Source: Chloroflexota bacterium
GTDB lineage: Bacteria; Chloroflexota; Dehalococcoidia; JACPQD01
DNA: 64,000 bases
NCBI GenBank assembly: GCA_016190665.1
Contig: JACPQD010000029.1
Span: forward strand, 1 to 64,000
Direction: 5' to 3'
Below the pieces are notes generated by a model. That model was not told the DNA's origin and searched no databases. It saw only the letters and a program-made list of their open reading frames with translations. Both the position numbers and the translations under genes were made by a program. Every line of letters starts with the position of its first letter. The stretch's first letter is position 1. Of this stretch, positions 16,676-25,139 are shown one piece after another.

Positions 16676-17359
16676 ATGTTCATCCCCATAGGCACGCAAG
16701 AGCCAACGCCGCTGCGACGGTTCCCGCTGGTAACCACCTTCCTTGTCGTGGCGAACGTCATCGTCTTCCTTTTCGAGATGTATCTGCTCTTCGACGGTGG
16801 CGAGGCGGCCCTGGATGCCTTTGTCACCGCCTTCGGCGTGGTCCCCGCCGCTGTGGTGGCCGGCCGGGAGATTCTAATTCCCCCTTATCTCACTTTGTTC
16901 ACCTCCATGTTTGTCCATGGGGGGATCGCCCACATCGCCTTCAACATGCTTTATCTGCGGGTCTTCGGGGATAACGTGGAGGACAGGCTGGGGCCTGGGC
17001 GTTACCTGGTCTTCTACCTTCTGGCCGGTTTGATAGCCGCCTTCGCCCAAATCGCCGTGGACCCTGGCTCGGCTGTGCCCAGCGTGGGAGCGAGCGGCGC
17101 CATCGCGGGCGTACTTTCCGCCTACGTTCTGCTTTTCCCCAGAGGCATCGTGCGCATGTTCATATTCCTGGGGCCTTTCAGCCGTATCGCCAGATTGCCC
17201 GCCCTTCTCTACATCGGCTTCTGGTTCTTCACTCAGTTCCTCAGCGGTATAGGCTCACTGGGAGTAGCAACCGCCGAGACCGACGGCATCGCCTATTGGG
17301 CGCACATAGGGGGCTTCGTGGGAGGGCTGGCGCTGGCGTGGCTTTTCCGGCGTCTTTGA
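16676..17359 (+). CDS. Rhomboid family intramembrane serine protease
   Basis: A 227-residue membrane protein with six predicted transmembrane segments. The catalytic dyad is visible: Ser in SVGASGAIAGVLSAY and His in YWAHIGGFVGG. The HGGIAHIAFNMLYLRVFGDNVED block in the L1/TM2 region and the C-terminal basic LFRRL are typical. It cleaves membrane-anchored substrates within the bilayer (family knowledge). Likely co-transcribed with the peptidase upstream. Confidence 0.92.
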   Translation: MFIPIGTQEPTPLRRFPLVTTFLVVANVIVFLFEMYLLFDGGEAALDAFVTAFGVVPAAVVAGREILIPPYLTLFTSMFVHGGIAHIAFNMLYLRVFGDNVEDRLGPGRYLVFYLLAGLIAAFAQIAVDPGSAVPSVGASGAIAGVLSAYVLLFPRGIVRMFIFLGPFSRIARLPALLYIGFWFFTQFLSGIGSLGVATAETDGIAYWAHIGGFVGGLALAWLFRRL

Positions 17360-17902
17360 AACTAGTGAGTTGTAGCGCCTGATTTGAACGGAACGTATTT
17401 GGACTGAACGACGGATGAACACCGATACACACTGATTGTCAGGGGTTCCACGCCGCAGTAATCGGGGCCAAACGCAATCCACGGGGATTGTAGTCCAAAT
17501 GATGTCGTGTTCATCCGTGTCTATCAGTGGTTCCTCGTGTATTGCCTCACTATCCGAATATGAAACGGATTCCTCTCCCTTGATGGACAGCCGTTAAAAC
17601 AATCATTGCCCCTCCAGGAAACGATAGCCACGCCGGTCACCGCGGGCTCCACAGTTCTTCACTTCTGGTCAGCATTTTCATTACAAGAATGCCCAAGATT
17701 TGCGATTGTCGCCGTACCACAAACAGGGCGAGAATTAAGGTAGAGGGCGAGGGCCAGGGGAGACCCCGCGCCGGCCAAGGCGAACAGAGGTCTCTTCCGG
17801 TGGCGAGCGTTTAGAGCCTTTGCTTTGTCTTACACACAGTCGGGACCGTTGTCAAAGCGGGGCGCCTACCCTCATATTGGTCCAGCCGGGAGGAGTGCAC
17901 AA
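17360..17902. other. Intergenic with an imperfect inverted repeat
   Basis: No gene seen. Between about 17411 and 17535 the left part GATGAACACCGATACACACTGA is roughly complementary to the right part TTCATCCGTGTCTATCAGTGG, giving a long imperfect palindrome of the dispersed intergenic type. AGGAG at 17891-17895 serves the next gene. Confidence 0.5.
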
Positions 17903-20900
17903 ATGTTTAAGAGATGGGTGTTCAACGTGTTTGTACTAATATTGCTTGTTGGCGGTCTGCTTCCAGCGGCGCCCGTGGGCGCACAGGCTGGCCCAGTGAA
18001 GGAGTACAACGTTTCCGCCATTGATGTGGTCATCGCCATCAATCGCTTTGGCGACCATGACCCCGGCGGAAAGATGTTCGTCCTGGACGAGAATATCCCG
18101 GCGGTGCGGGAGCGGGCGGCCAAGCCTCTTCCCGAGCGCGCCAGCATCGGTCTGCGGGATGATCCCATCCAGCCCCTGGTGATCAGGGCGAATATCGGGG
18201 ACACGGTGGTTATCAACTTCACTAACCGGCTGCGAAGCGGCAGAGCCAGCATGCACATCCATGGATTGCCACGCGACCCGAAGACGTCGGCTGGCTCCAA
18301 CCTTGGCCTGAACCCGGATACGACGGTGGCGCCCGGCCAGTCCATCAAGTACACCTGGTTCATACCGGACAAGCGCAACATGGAAGGCGCCTACGTCTTC
18401 AACAGCATGGGCGACGATATGCGCCAGCAGCAGGCGCATGGCCTCTTCGGCGTGTTCAACGTGGAGCCGAAGGGCTCGACTTACCTGAATCCTATCGACG
18501 GGAAGCCGCTGAAAAGCGGCTGGGAAGCCATCATTGTCGACCCGAGCGGCAAAGACTTCCGCGAGGACACCATCATCTACCACGAGTGGGGCGACGAGTC
18601 CTTCCGGTTGTCCGACCGCGAGGGTAGTCCGCTGCCGCTCAACGATGACCACGGCGTCTACCGCCCCGGCTCACGCGCTCTGAACTACCGCTCCGAGCCC
18701 TTCTTCCGACGCCAGGAGTTGGCCGAGCCGATCCTGGGCCATGAGGACCGGTCGCAGGACTACGGCTCCTACATGTTCGGGGACCCGCCGACGCCCATGC
18801 CCCGAGGCTACATCGGCGATCCCACCAAGCGGCGCATCGTCCACGGCGGCTCCGAGCGCGCCCATATGGAGCACCTGCACGGCGGCTCCATCCGCTGGGC
18901 CTTCAACCCCTTCGCCGAGCCGGACCAGTGGGGACTGCCCTTCGACAAGAGCCCGACGCGTAGCCAGTCGCTCTCCCAGCGCCTGGACGTGCAGGGCATC
19001 GGCCCTCTGGAGAGCTACACTGTACAGACTGAAGGAGCCGCCGGTGGCCTGCAGGCCGGCGCCGGAGAGTTCCTCTTTCACTGCCACTTCGGCCACCACT
19101 ACCCGGCCGGCATGTGGTCCTTCTGGCGTGTTTTCGATACCCTTCAGACCGCCCAGACCACTTTGCCCGGCGAGCCGCCCATGGTCGAGTTGCCTGACCG
19201 GGCAGGCACGACGCCGCTGGCCGTGGATTCTACTCAACTCATCGGCATGAAGATGCCCTCTGGTCGGACCCTTACCACGGGCCCCACCACGGCCGAGACT
19301 TTGAACATCGACGACTGGATGCGCTCTGTCCTGCCGCCCCAGGGAGATCCCGGACCGGAGAAAGACTACGACGCCTCGGTGTGGGACTGGGCGGTGGACA
19401 ACGCAGACCCCGATCGTCCCGCATACCTCTCCGAACCCGAGACCACCGCCGTCTGGGCCAACTACGCCTCGCCCACCCCGGGGCAGCGGCGGAGGATACT
19501 GTTCAACCCCGGGAACGCCCGCCCCGCCTTTCCGCTGCTCCGACCCCAACTGGGCAGACGGCCGCCCTTCGCACCGGGGCGCAGCGGCTCCCCGTGGCTG
19601 GGCGGGTCAGCGCTGACGGACCCGGACCCCCTGGACCTCAATTCCGAGCATCCCGACGCGCTGATCCCGGCGAATGCCCGACGGCTGGAATACACCATCG
19701 TGACGGAGCCCATTTCCCTGGCGATCAACAAGGCCGCCGACATCACCAGCCCCAGCGGTAGACCGCATGCCCTGCTCATGTTGGACGAGGATAGGGACGC
19801 CATCCTGGCCGGGCGAAAGCCCCAGGAGCAACTCTCAATCCGCGCCAACGTGGGCGACGGGGTCGACATCATCCAGTACGACGAGGTGCCCGATGGCGGA
19901 GAGCACCCCTTCTTCAAGGCCAACATCCACATCCACTTCGTCCAGTTTGACACGCAGGCCTCCGACGGCGTCATCAGCGGCATGTCCTATGAGCAGAGTG
20001 TCCGCCCCTACAAGACCGAAGGGCCGCCCGATGGCCCCGGCGGTGAGCCAGACGGCATCAAGCTCGCCGGCCCCGCACCCGCCGGCTCGACGGCGATCAC
20101 GGTGGACGCCGTGGACACGTTGAAGGTGAACGCCTTCATCGGCATCGGCTTCGGCGTGCCTCGCCGCAATGGGGATCCGACTCCGGAGAATCCGAACGGC
20201 GCATTGAACCGGAACGGCGGCTTCGAGTGGGCCCAGATCGTGGGTAAGAGCGGCAATACGCTGACTCTGGACCGCCCGTTGCTGAACGCCCACACCGTTG
20301 GACAATTCGTCGGTGTCGAGTTCACACGCTCACAGTGGCTTGCCGATGTGGAGGAGGGCACCACCTACTACCACAACCATGTGTTTGCCCCGGAGGGCTT
20401 CGGGGCGGCGCCCACGGGCACCATCATCGTCGAGCCCCGAGGTTCCCAATGGCTCGACCAGAAAGATGGCGTAACGCCGGTCCGCTCCGGCTCCCAGGTC
20501 TTGATCAAGACCGAAGCCCGGGTAGCGCCTGGAATCCCCGCACAGAATTTCCACGAGTTCGTCTTGCACTCCACAGGCAGCATACACGATATCGGCGGGA
20601 GCAGCAGCGGCGGGGGCGAGCCGGGCGGCTACAACATGAAACAGGAGCCGCTGGACCAGAAGGGCGTCAGGACGGCTGCCGAACCGTCCCTGGTCTTCTC
20701 CTCAGCGAGGTTCGGCGACCCGGAGACGCCTCTGCTGCGGACCTACGTGGGCGATCTGGTGGCCATCCGCCTGCTGGCCAGCGCGGGGCATGACGACAGC
20801 ACTTTTCACCTGGCCGGCCACCGCTTCCGCGTGGAGCGCTTCGACCCCAGGGAGGCGCCCAGAGACACCATCACTCTGGGAATTGCTGAGCGCTTCGACC

Positions 20901-22687
20901 TCTTCCTGACCGCTGGCTCGGTCGGCCTTCAGGCCGGAGATTACGTCTACATGAACTCCATGAGCGAGAAAATGATGGACGGCGCCTGGGGCATACTTCG
21001 CGTGAACGATACCCTCCAGCCCGACCTCGCGCCTACCGGAGGCCCCAGAGAGAGCATACGGGAGTCCAGCGCCACCACCTTCCCGCAGAACCGCCGGACA
21101 GGCGGCAGCCCGCCGGCGGCCACTGAGCCCAGCACACTGGCCGAGTTGAAGACTAAGCTGGAACTCAATGGCTACAGCTTGATGGACGGGAAGCCAGTCG
21201 ACCAGATACCGGTGCGAACCTATGACGTCGCTGCCATTGAGACCGAAATCAGGCTGACCGAGGGTTTCGAGAAGAGTAACGGACGCGTCTATGTGCTGGC
21301 CGAGGACGAGCAAGCAGTACTAGATGGTTCAAAGGACGTGGAGCCTCTGGTGCTGCGTGGCAATGTCGGCGAGGTCGTGCGCGTTAACTTTGCCAACAAG
21401 ATACCCGGCGCCAGGGCTTCCCTGCACCTGCCTGAGCTTATCAAGACTGCGGACTCCCTGGGCGCCGCCTTCGGCTTCGACAACGACTCTACTGTGGCCA
21501 GTGGACGAAGCACGACCTACTGGTACGTCATCGACCCGCGGTTCGAGGTGCCGCGCTCGATGTCCATCGTCGATTTCGGCGAACCGGGTAACAAGCGGCT
21601 AGCCGGGCTCTACGGCGCTTTTATCGTCGAGCCAGAGGGCTCCACCTACCACGATCCGCAGACCGGGGAGGAGTTGAAATCCGGCGCCGGCTGGAATATC
21701 GAGGTGCGGTCACCCGAGGGCGCCTTCCGTGACGTGGCCCTCATTTTCCACGACGAAGACCCTCGTATCAACCGTGACCTTATGCCCTATGACCCCGACA
21801 TCGACCAGGATAGGGCTATCAACTATCGCGCCGAACCCTTCGAGAAGAGGAACAACGAACTCCCTGCCCATGTCTTGAGCACTCGCGCCCACGGCGACCC
21901 CGGGACACCCCTCATCGAGGTCGAAGTGGGCGAGCAGGTGCGCTTGCACGCTCTGGGAGGCTTCGGACACCAGCCGCACGTATTCGCGCTCGATGGTCAC
22001 CGCTTCCCCTTCGAGGGAATAGACGCCACCGAAATGAACTTGTACGCCCGGATGTTCGGCGCCCTGGACCGCGTAGATGCGGTCCTGGAAGGCGGCGCCG
22101 GAGGCATTATGGGCTTCCCGGGCGATTACCTCATCCGCGACGGACGGAACCCGTTTTTCGAGGGCGGACTGTGGGGCATTCTGCGGGTGAACCCGAAGTC
22201 CGAAGTCCGGGGCCTTGAGGTGAACGTAATGGGCAACTCGGGGATGGCTCCCACAGATAATACCATGGCTACGCGGCAGGCCTTCAGCGCCACATCACCG
22301 GAGGGGATATGCACCATAAGCCTGGCCCAAGGAACGAGGCTGGTAGGCCCGGAAGGCGCGCTGGCGCGGCTCATCAACGCGAACTGGAATCTGAACCCGC
22401 CGCCCGCCCAAGCCGGAGCGCAAGTGGTGCTGGCCATGGACTTGCAGCCCTCCGGCGCGGGAATTGATCCAGCGGCGCAGCTTATCATGAGATACTCAGG
22501 GCTAGAGTTGCCTCCAGGAACCAGCGAAAGCGACCTGTTTATCGCCGAGTGGGACGGCGACAGTTGGCGTGAGGTCGAATCCACTGTGGATACCGTCGCC
22601 AAGACCGTATCGACCACGGTGGATGGGCTGGAGATGTATGCCCTGATGGTGCGGGTGCCGCCTCCCGAAGCGGCGCCCGGGCCGTAG
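17903..22687 (+). CDS. Giant exported multicopper-oxidase-like protein
   Basis: About 1,594 residues. I start at ATG 17903 (AGGAG 7 bases upstream, then a signal peptide ending near VGAQA). Cupredoxin-type segments with copper ligands: MHIHG (His118, His120), HLHGG (324, 326), HCHFGHHYPAGM (393-404), HIHFVQFD (676, 678), YYHNHVF (824, 826) and FHLAGHRF (969, 973). Together these cover HxH and HCH-type ligands of a trinuclear and type-1 site, spread over two to three multicopper-oxidase units. The region from about 1100 repeats the N-terminal layout, but HxH has become HLP (1175), so it is structurally similar but copper-poor. Size and the HFVQFD signature resemble the very large manganese-oxidase-like group (MofA/MnxG), though substrate is not provable here. 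The tail (1490-1594) has an Ig-like fold pattern. No neighbour helps. Confidence 0.8.
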   Translation: MFKRWVFNVFVLILLVGGLLPAAPVGAQAGPVKEYNVSAIDVVIAINRFGDHDPGGKMFVLDENIPAVRERAAKPLPERASIGLRDDPIQPLVIRANIGDTVVINFTNRLRSGRASMHIHGLPRDPKTSAGSNLGLNPDTTVAPGQSIKYTWFIPDKRNMEGAYVFNSMGDDMRQQQAHGLFGVFNVEPKGSTYLNPIDGKPLKSGWEAIIVDPSGKDFREDTIIYHEWGDESFRLSDREGSPLPLNDDHGVYRPGSRALNYRSEPFFRRQELAEPILGHEDRSQDYGSYMFGDPPTPMPRGYIGDPTKRRIVHGGSERAHMEHLHGGSIRWAFNPFAEPDQWGLPFDKSPTRSQSLSQRLDVQGIGPLESYTVQTEGAAGGLQAGAGEFLFHCHFGHHYPAGMWSFWRVFDTLQTAQTTLPGEPPMVELPDRAGTTPLAVDSTQLIGMKMPSGRTLTTGPTTAETLNIDDWMRSVLPPQGDPGPEKDYDASVWDWAVDNADPDRPAYLSEPETTAVWANYASPTPGQRRRILFNPGNARPAFPLLRPQLGRRPPFAPGRSGSPWLGGSALTDPDPLDLNSEHPDALIPANARRLEYTIVTEPISLAINKAADITSPSGRPHALLMLDEDRDAILAGRKPQEQLSIRANVGDGVDIIQYDEVPDGGEHPFFKANIHIHFVQFDTQASDGVISGMSYEQSVRPYKTEGPPDGPGGEPDGIKLAGPAPAGSTAITVDAVDTLKVNAFIGIGFGVPRRNGDPTPENPNGALNRNGGFEWAQIVGKSGNTLTLDRPLLNAHTVGQFVGVEFTRSQWLADVEEGTTYYHNHVFAPEGFGAAPTGTIIVEPRGSQWLDQKDGVTPVRSGSQVLIKTEARVAPGIPAQNFHEFVLHSTGSIHDIGGSSSGGGEPGGYNMKQEPLDQKGVRTAAEPSLVFSSARFGDPETPLLRTYVGDLVAIRLLASAGHDDSTFHLAGHRFRVERFDPREAPRDTITLGIAERFDLFLTAGSVGLQAGDYVYMNSMSEKMMDGAWGILRVNDTLQPDLAPTGGPRESIRESSATTFPQNRRTGGSPPAATEPSTLAELKTKLELNGYSLMDGKPVDQIPVRTYDVAAIETEIRLTEGFEKSNGRVYVLAEDEQAVLDGSKDVEPLVLRGNVGEVVRVNFANKIPGARASLHLPELIKTADSLGAAFGFDNDSTVASGRSTTYWYVIDPRFEVPRSMSIVDFGEPGNKRLAGLYGAFIVEPEGSTYHDPQTGEELKSGAGWNIEVRSPEGAFRDVALIFHDEDPRINRDLMPYDPDIDQDRAINYRAEPFEKRNNELPAHVLSTRAHGDPGTPLIEVEVGEQVRLHALGGFGHQPHVFALDGHRFPFEGIDATEMNLYARMFGALDRVDAVLEGGAGGIMGFPGDYLIRDGRNPFFEGGLWGILRVNPKSEVRGLEVNVMGNSGMAPTDNTMATRQAFSATSPEGICTISLAQGTRLVGPEGALARLINANWNLNPPPAQAGAQVVLAMDLQPSGAGIDPAAQLIMRYSGLELPPGTSESDLFIAEWDGDSWREVESTVDTVAKTVSTTVDGLEMYALMVRVPPPEAAPGP

Positions 22688-23499
22688 CCTGAAATGTGAA
22701 GACCGTCCTGAGCTCATCGCTCGAGGGCAGGGGGAGGTGGCTACCAGTGAGAAGTCCGAGCTTTGCACCCGGGTTGCCTGAGGCGTAGGTCGAGTGGAGC
22801 GGGAAGCGAACAGAGTAGCGTGGCGGCGGACGTCTCTGTCCGCCTGAACCAGCATCCGAATCCGTAGGCGAGAACGCACGCGTAGAGTCTCCAACCACTG
22901 GTTCATGGACGCTGCGAGCCCCGGCCGGCTCAGTCGATCTCCTCCCGATCCATCCAAGCCGGTGCCGCGGCCCAATGTGCAGCGTTGAACCGGGCTTGAC
23001 TGAAAGCGCTGAAAGGCAACAGAGGCCCTCATCCCTATCTTTCCGAGCTTCAGTAGGCCCGGGGCGTTGCCGGATACATGAAAGGACATGGCCTGCGTCC
23101 TTGAAAGTAGTCACCGCAGAGACACAGAGTGCCCAGAGATGGATCGGCCCCCCTTTATCCCCCCGTCCACGGGGGGAGATTGGAAGGACTCGGCGGCCCC
23201 AAGCGCCAGGTGCTTCTATCCCCTCGTCCACGGGGGGAGATTGGACTGCGGACTCTGCGCCTCTGCGGTGAATGACCTTCAAAGCGCGCGGTTGAAATAG
23301 TGCCAATAAGGACAGACTTTCTCGCGCGAGGTCCCGACTTCTTCGGGATCCCGATGCTTCGGGAAATCCGACACCGCTTGGCAGGCATCTCCCGGTTCAT
23401 TGAAAGGCGCAGCCCGCCTGCCCACACCCCTGGATCGTCCAATGAAGGTGGGCTTCTCCACCAAGCGTTGGAACCCCGCAGCATCGAGAGGCACCGGCC
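22688..23499. other. Intergenic, repeat-rich
   Basis: About 810 bases without a supported gene. It contains the 161-bp inverted-repeat element at 23111-23271, inside which CGTCCACGGGGGGAGATTGG occurs twice (near 23165 and 23226); a related CCACGGGGGGAGCGATGG lies near 23552 in the next gene. Frames in this stretch have no ribosome-binding sites or family similarity. Confidence 0.5.
23111..23271. repeat. 161-bp element with terminal inverted repeats, copy 1
   Basis: Bounded by TCACCGCAGAGACACAGAG on the left and CTCTGCGCCTCTGCGGTGA on the right, which are near-perfect inverted copies. A second element with the same ends and the same total length, but a different interior, lies at 42870-43030. 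Confidence 0.6.
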
Positions 23500-23778
23500 C
23501 TAGGAGGCAGCAGTCGAATCGGTCTCTTTGGGGTCAGGCGAGCCCCCGGCCACGGGGGGGAGCGATGGGTGGTAGTCTATGACGCGGCCAAATACGACCA
23601 TCAGCACTCCCATCACGGCGAGCGCCGGGAGCAGCAGCAAAGACAGTATGCCCCCGTAGCTGCTCTGGAACGGGATAATCCCCATCGCCAGCAGAGCGAT
23701 AAGGAGCAGGCCAATGATGATCGTGGATGCCCCGACCCCACTCAAGAGGTCACTCAAGAATTCCCGCGTCCCTCTCAT
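23500..23778 (-). CDS. Small two-helix membrane protein
   Basis: A 92-residue protein with two hydrophobic segments (about residues 16-35 and 42-63) and a hydrophilic Pro-rich tail. I do not recognise a family. It lies 39 bases downstream of the octaheme cytochrome gene on the same strand and is probably the last gene of the respiratory operon. It could be an accessory subunit or may be unrelated to the complex. Confidence 0.6.
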   Translation of the reverse strand: MRGTREFLSDLLSGVGASTIIIGLLLIALLAMGIIPFQSSYGGILSLLLLPALAVMGVLMVVFGRVIDYHPSLPPVAGGSPDPKETDSTAAS

Positions 23779-23817
23779 TTCCCTGTTCCTCCTTTCAGGT
23801 TGCGGCGTTGAACCTGG

Positions 23818-24960
23818 TCATTTCGTCGCCAAAGACCGAACATATTTTATCAGATCTCTGATCTGCCCCTCGTCCAGGGTGCCGCCCTTGCTCCGGTGGA
23901 AGCCGGGCATGCCGCCCAGGCCGTTGGCGATGGCCTCGAATATTTGCGCGTCCCTGAGCTGGCCTATGAAGGCTTTCGACCCCAACGGAGCGCCCCTCAC
24001 CTTGTTGCCGTCTTCGCCGTGACAGACCAGGCACTTGGCGCTGTATATCGCCGCTGTGCCGTTTGGCTGAACGCTGATCCCGGCGATGGCCTTGAGATAC
24101 GCCATGGCGGCTTGAAGCTGGTCCGCTGTAAGCTCACCCCCTTTGCTCTTGCCGAAGGCGGGCATCACGCCCTTGCCCTCCGCGACGGAATGGATCAGGG
24201 CCGGCTCCGCGCGGCCCTGCAACAAGGCGCCGGAGCTCAGGTCCGCCTGAGGTATTTGATTGCCCTTCGGGCCATGGCAGGCGGAGCAGAGCCTGAGGTA
24301 GACTTCCCGTCCTTCCGCAGCCACGCCCACCGCGGGCGCGGTGAAATCGGGCAGAGGCCCCGGAGGCGGGGAACCATGACACTTAGTGCAGGTATCGCTG
24401 CGAGCGTGACACTGGTAACATGTCTCCATGCGGGGACGGTTGGTGCGCGGCTCTTCCAGGTCATGGGCGACGTTGAAATGGCAGGTCACGCAAGTTGCGC
24501 CCAAACCAAGATGCCATTTGTGCGGGACCTTGATATTGCCGAAGTTCACCTTGAACCCTGTCTGGTCGCTCTTGTCAGCTATGTCATTGTGGCAGCGGAC
24601 GCAGCTCTGGTTGACTCGCTCAGGCTCGGCCATGAAGCCTTTCAAATACCCCTCGAACACCACCTGGTCAGGCTTGGCGTGGCAGTCCACGCAGGTCACC
24701 TTCTCGAAGCTGGGGTGCACCAGGGAGCGCACACCGCGGTCCGGAATCTCGCCGGTGCTGTGACAACTGAGACAGAAGGATGAGCTCGAGGTGCTGTATC
24801 GGGCCATGCCGACGGCCATTAAAGTGACCACGGGAACAGCGCAGACGCCGATAAGGAACCACATCCACCGGGGCACACGTCTCAGCCGCTGGAAGAGAGG
24901 GACAGGCAACCCCGGCACTTCCACCGGTTCAGGCAAGCGACTCTTCTCAGGCAGTCTCAT
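23818..24960 (-). CDS. Octaheme cytochrome c: NapC/NirT-like domain fused to two cytochrome c domains
   Basis: A 380-residue protein with one N-terminal transmembrane helix (about residues 32-52) and the rest outside the membrane. Eight CXXCH heme-binding motifs are present: CLSCH, CVDCH, CVRCH, CVTCH, CYQCH and CTKCH in the first 215 residues, resembling the NapC/NirT/NrfH quinol-dehydrogenase layout, then CSACH and CLVCH, each in a monoheme class-I-type cytochrome c domain with a distal Met (GVMPAFGKSKGGELT and GGMPGFHRSKGGTLDE). It would pass electrons between the quinone pool and a periplasmic partner. It follows the molybdopterin oxidoreductase gene by 20 bases, so it is most likely the electron carrier of that complex. 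Confidence 0.9.
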   Translation of the reverse strand: MRLPEKSRLPEPVEVPGLPVPLFQRLRRVPRWMWFLIGVCAVPVVTLMAVGMARYSTSSSSFCLSCHSTGEIPDRGVRSLVHPSFEKVTCVDCHAKPDQVVFEGYLKGFMAEPERVNQSCVRCHNDIADKSDQTGFKVNFGNIKVPHKWHLGLGATCVTCHFNVAHDLEEPRTNRPRMETCYQCHARSDTCTKCHGSPPPGPLPDFTAPAVGVAAEGREVYLRLCSACHGPKGNQIPQADLSSGALLQGRAEPALIHSVAEGKGVMPAFGKSKGGELTADQLQAAMAYLKAIAGISVQPNGTAAIYSAKCLVCHGEDGNKVRGAPLGSKAFIGQLRDAQIFEAIANGLGGMPGFHRSKGGTLDEGQIRDLIKYVRSLATK

Positions 24961-24965
24961 AATCT

Positions 24966-25139
24966 AACTCTAGACCTTCTCTACGTGGACAACGGGGATA
25001 GGACTGATTCTGGCTGTTTCGTGGCGATGAGTTTCGTACTTAACTCTGAACTTCCCCCTGCGGACAACGCGGACAAGACTGCTTTCTGGCTCGGAGGTGA
25101 TGGGTTTGGTCCTTGACTCTGAACCTTTTCTAAGCGCAC
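24966..25139. repeat. Tandem imperfect ~75-bp repeat spanning a gene end
   Basis: Units begin at about 24966 (AACTCTAGACC), 25042 (AACTCTGAAC) and, partially, 25115 (GACTCTGAACC), and share CGGACAACG, GGA(T/C)A(A/G)GACTG and TTTCTGGCT/TTCTGGCT blocks. They straddle the 3' end of the molybdopterin oxidoreductase gene and the gap before the cytochrome gene. Confidence 0.55.
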
